From Enterococcus gilvus ATCC BAA-350 (GTDB lineage Bacteria; Bacillota; Bacilli; Lactobacillales; Enterococcaceae): DNA of 64,000 nt. Location of the stretch: positions 2,681,501 to 2,745,500 of the forward strand of contig NZ_ASWH01000001.1 of the NCBI RefSeq assembly GCF_000407545.1. Reading direction: 5' to 3'. Under the pieces are notes generated by a model. The model did no database searches. It worked only from the letters and a program-made list of their open reading frames with translations, and was not told where the DNA came from. The translations under genes were made by a program, and so were the position numbers. Below, piece by piece: positions 62,679-64,000 of the stretch. Numbering within the stretch: the stretch's first letter is position 1; every line of letters starts with the position of its first letter.

Positions 62679-64000
62679 TTATTCTTCGTTTAGTGTAACA
62701 CTTCTTGACTGTTTGCCAACCATAAAGCTAAAAATGAGCGCAATGATAATCAACACTAAGCCTGCAAAATAAACCCAATGCAAACTATCAAAAAGAACCT
62801 TCCTTAATTCCATTCGTAAATCAGAATCAATTTGCAAGGCCGTGTGGGGATTGATCAACCGATTCATGATATCAAGATCTGCGATCCCCGCCTGAACCAA
62901 CTGACGACCATTCGCAACATTCAGAATAATCCCAAAAAGCGAGACCATCACTGTTTGTCCAATCGTCCGCGACAACGTATTAAAAGAAGTCGCAACACCA
63001 ATTTCTTCTTTTGGTACACTCGCCTGTGCTTCGACGGTCGTTGTCGTAACAGATAATCCATACCCGACACCTAAAACGCCCATGATGATGAAAAATAGCC
63101 AAAACGGACTTTGCTGCGGTAAAGCTAATAAAGTCCCGCCGCCAGCTAAAATAATCGTCAAACCGATGATAATGATCCTTTTTGCTGGATACTTGCGTAA
63201 TAATTGGCCGGATAAAAAAGACCCATACATCCAGACAATCGACATTGGTGCCAACACTAATCCGCCAAGCCCTGCTGGTTTCCCTAGTACACCTTGCATC
63301 CACATAGGGATATAAACATCTAGTCCCATCAAAAAACCGCTGATCAATGCAGCCACAATATTCACACTGGCAAACGTTTGATTCTTGAACAAGTTCAAAT
63401 TGATGACAGGATCTTCTGCGCGCTTCTCTGTTCGAATAAAGAGAACTAGCGAAAGGATGCTGGCTGCAAATAAAGCAATGACTGCTGCTGACAGTCCGCC
63501 ATCACCTAAAAGCTGGAAGCCCAATAGAAGGCTGACCAATGTCAACATTAAAAATAAACTCCCAAAAATATCCATTTTTTTCGCCTGATGCACTTTTTTC
63601 TCTTCTATAAAGAAATACTGCAACAAACCGATCAACGCTAATCCGATCGGAACATTGATAAAGAAGATCCAGTGCCAACCAACCGTATCGACGATCAAAC
63701 CACCAGCCAAAGGACCAAATACGCTGGCGACACCCCAAGCCGCACTCGTCAATCCAAGTACCTTCGCGCGCTTTTCAATATCATATAAATCCGCAATGAT
63801 CGTTAAAGAAACAGGCATGATCGCTCCCGCGCCAATCCCTTGAATTCCTCGAGCGATAATCAACGTCATCATTTCATTGGACATACCGCACAATGCTGAA
63901 CCCAAAACAAATAATACTATTCCAAAAATAAAAATCGGCTTTCGCCCGATTTTATCCGCCAGTTTACCATAAATCGGTGTAATCATGGCATTCGTCAATA
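62679..64000 (-). CDS. MFS exporter, DHA2 (EmrB/QacA) family (partial, right edge)
   Basis: About 440 residues are present; the first 60 or so, including helix 1, are outside the window since the visible part starts near loop 2-3 with PIYGKLADKIGRKPIF (motif A). Motif C is ASVFGPLAGGLIVDTVGWHW. The C-terminus IFSFMVGKQSRSVTLNEE is intact. It belongs to the same family as the exporter at 17692 but is not closely similar. The start ATG cannot be given. It appears to be the first gene of a unit with estA. Confidence 0.92.
   Translation of the reverse strand, partial: LTNAMITPIYGKLADKIGRKPIFIFGIVLFVLGSALCGMSNEMMTLIIARGIQGIGAGAIMPVSLTIIADLYDIEKRAKVLGLTSAAWGVASVFGPLAGGLIVDTVGWHWIFFINVPIGLALIGLLQYFFIEEKKVHQAKKMDIFGSLFLMLTLVSLLLGFQLLGDGGLSAAVIALFAASILSLVLFIRTEKRAEDPVINLNLFKNQTFASVNIVAALISGFLMGLDVYIPMWMQGVLGKPAGLGGLVLAPMSIVWMYGSFLSGQLLRKYPAKRIIIIGLTIILAGGGTLLALPQQSPFWLFFIIMGVLGVGYGLSVTTTTVEAQASVPKEEIGVATSFNTLSRTIGQTVMVSLFGIILNVANGRQLVQAGIADLDIMNRLINPHTALQIDSDLRMELRKVLFDSLHWVYFAGLVLIIIALIFSFMVGKQSRSVTLNEE

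Overview
The window looks like chromosomal DNA of a low-GC Gram-positive coccus, most likely an Enterococcus. I infer this from the gene set: yhaO-yhaN-yhaM, a PBP2a-type penicillin-binding protein with a MacP-like partner, lysine-type MurE, paired FluC genes, a MetG with fused tRNA-binding domain, a T-box leuS and a 6S RNA gene not far from rarA. The species cannot be fixed from sequence alone. I see no rRNA, tRNA, CRISPR array, prophage or insertion sequence. Almost everything is housekeeping or small accessory modules, and most genes sit on the minus strand.

Layout. 0-2.6 kb: a beta-glucoside PTS gene (cut by the left edge) behind a LicT/BglG antiterminator, with a readable promoter, cre, RAT and terminator switch. 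2.6-7.4 kb: small membrane proteins, a PfpI protein, metG, a DUF2200 gene and a membrane-bound XRE regulator. 7.4-10.0 kb: fumC-malic enzyme pair. 10.2-15.9 kb: a six-gene minus-strand block (mpg, DUF3013, prmA, rsmE, rel, dtd). 16.3-21.3 kb: rarA, a MarR/MFS efflux pair, 6S RNA, a small membrane protein and a universal stress protein. 21.3-24.5 kb: fucO-like alcohol dehydrogenase with Rex and cre sites, a tiny transcript with a 22-codon ORF, two fluoride channel genes, a HAD protein. 24.5-28.8 kb: nudix-macP-like-mtnN-pncA operon and divergent xpaC-telA. 28.8-33.6 kb: sugar transporter, a Bce-type two-component system, a HesB-fold protein and a phosphomannomutase with a structured leader. 33.8-36.9 kb: P-type ATPase and a GNAT gene. 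37.2-42.0 kb: yhaM, yhaN, yhaO. 42.0-46.1 kb: an ABC exporter with a frameshifted ATPase, its permease and a TetR regulator. 46.1-56.7 kb: cell envelope genes (class C serine hydrolase, PBP2a, LysM protein, lipid flippase, murE) with ylbF, an RluD-type synthase and a FabK-like protein. 56.7-64 kb: leuS with T-box leader, PAP2 phosphatase, ytqA-ytqB, esterase and a second MFS exporter cut by the right edge.

How they work together. The strongest functional link across the window is the MacP-like membrane protein (25.8 kb) and PBP2a (48.1 kb), which in pneumococcus form a regulator-synthase pair; murE, the flippase and the LysM protein add to the wall theme. Carbon control is visible at the DNA level: near-consensus cre sites at the licT promoters and a cre plus Rex-like box upstream of fucO.

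The least explained signals are non-coding: a divergent intergenic repeat family found in leader position before rarA and before a serine hydrolase gene, a 150-nt transcript with a 22-residue peptide, an unassigned structured leader before the phosphomannomutase gene, and an isolated hairpin that could end a small RNA at 3.6 kb. I did not find a convincing new multi-gene defence or biosynthetic system.
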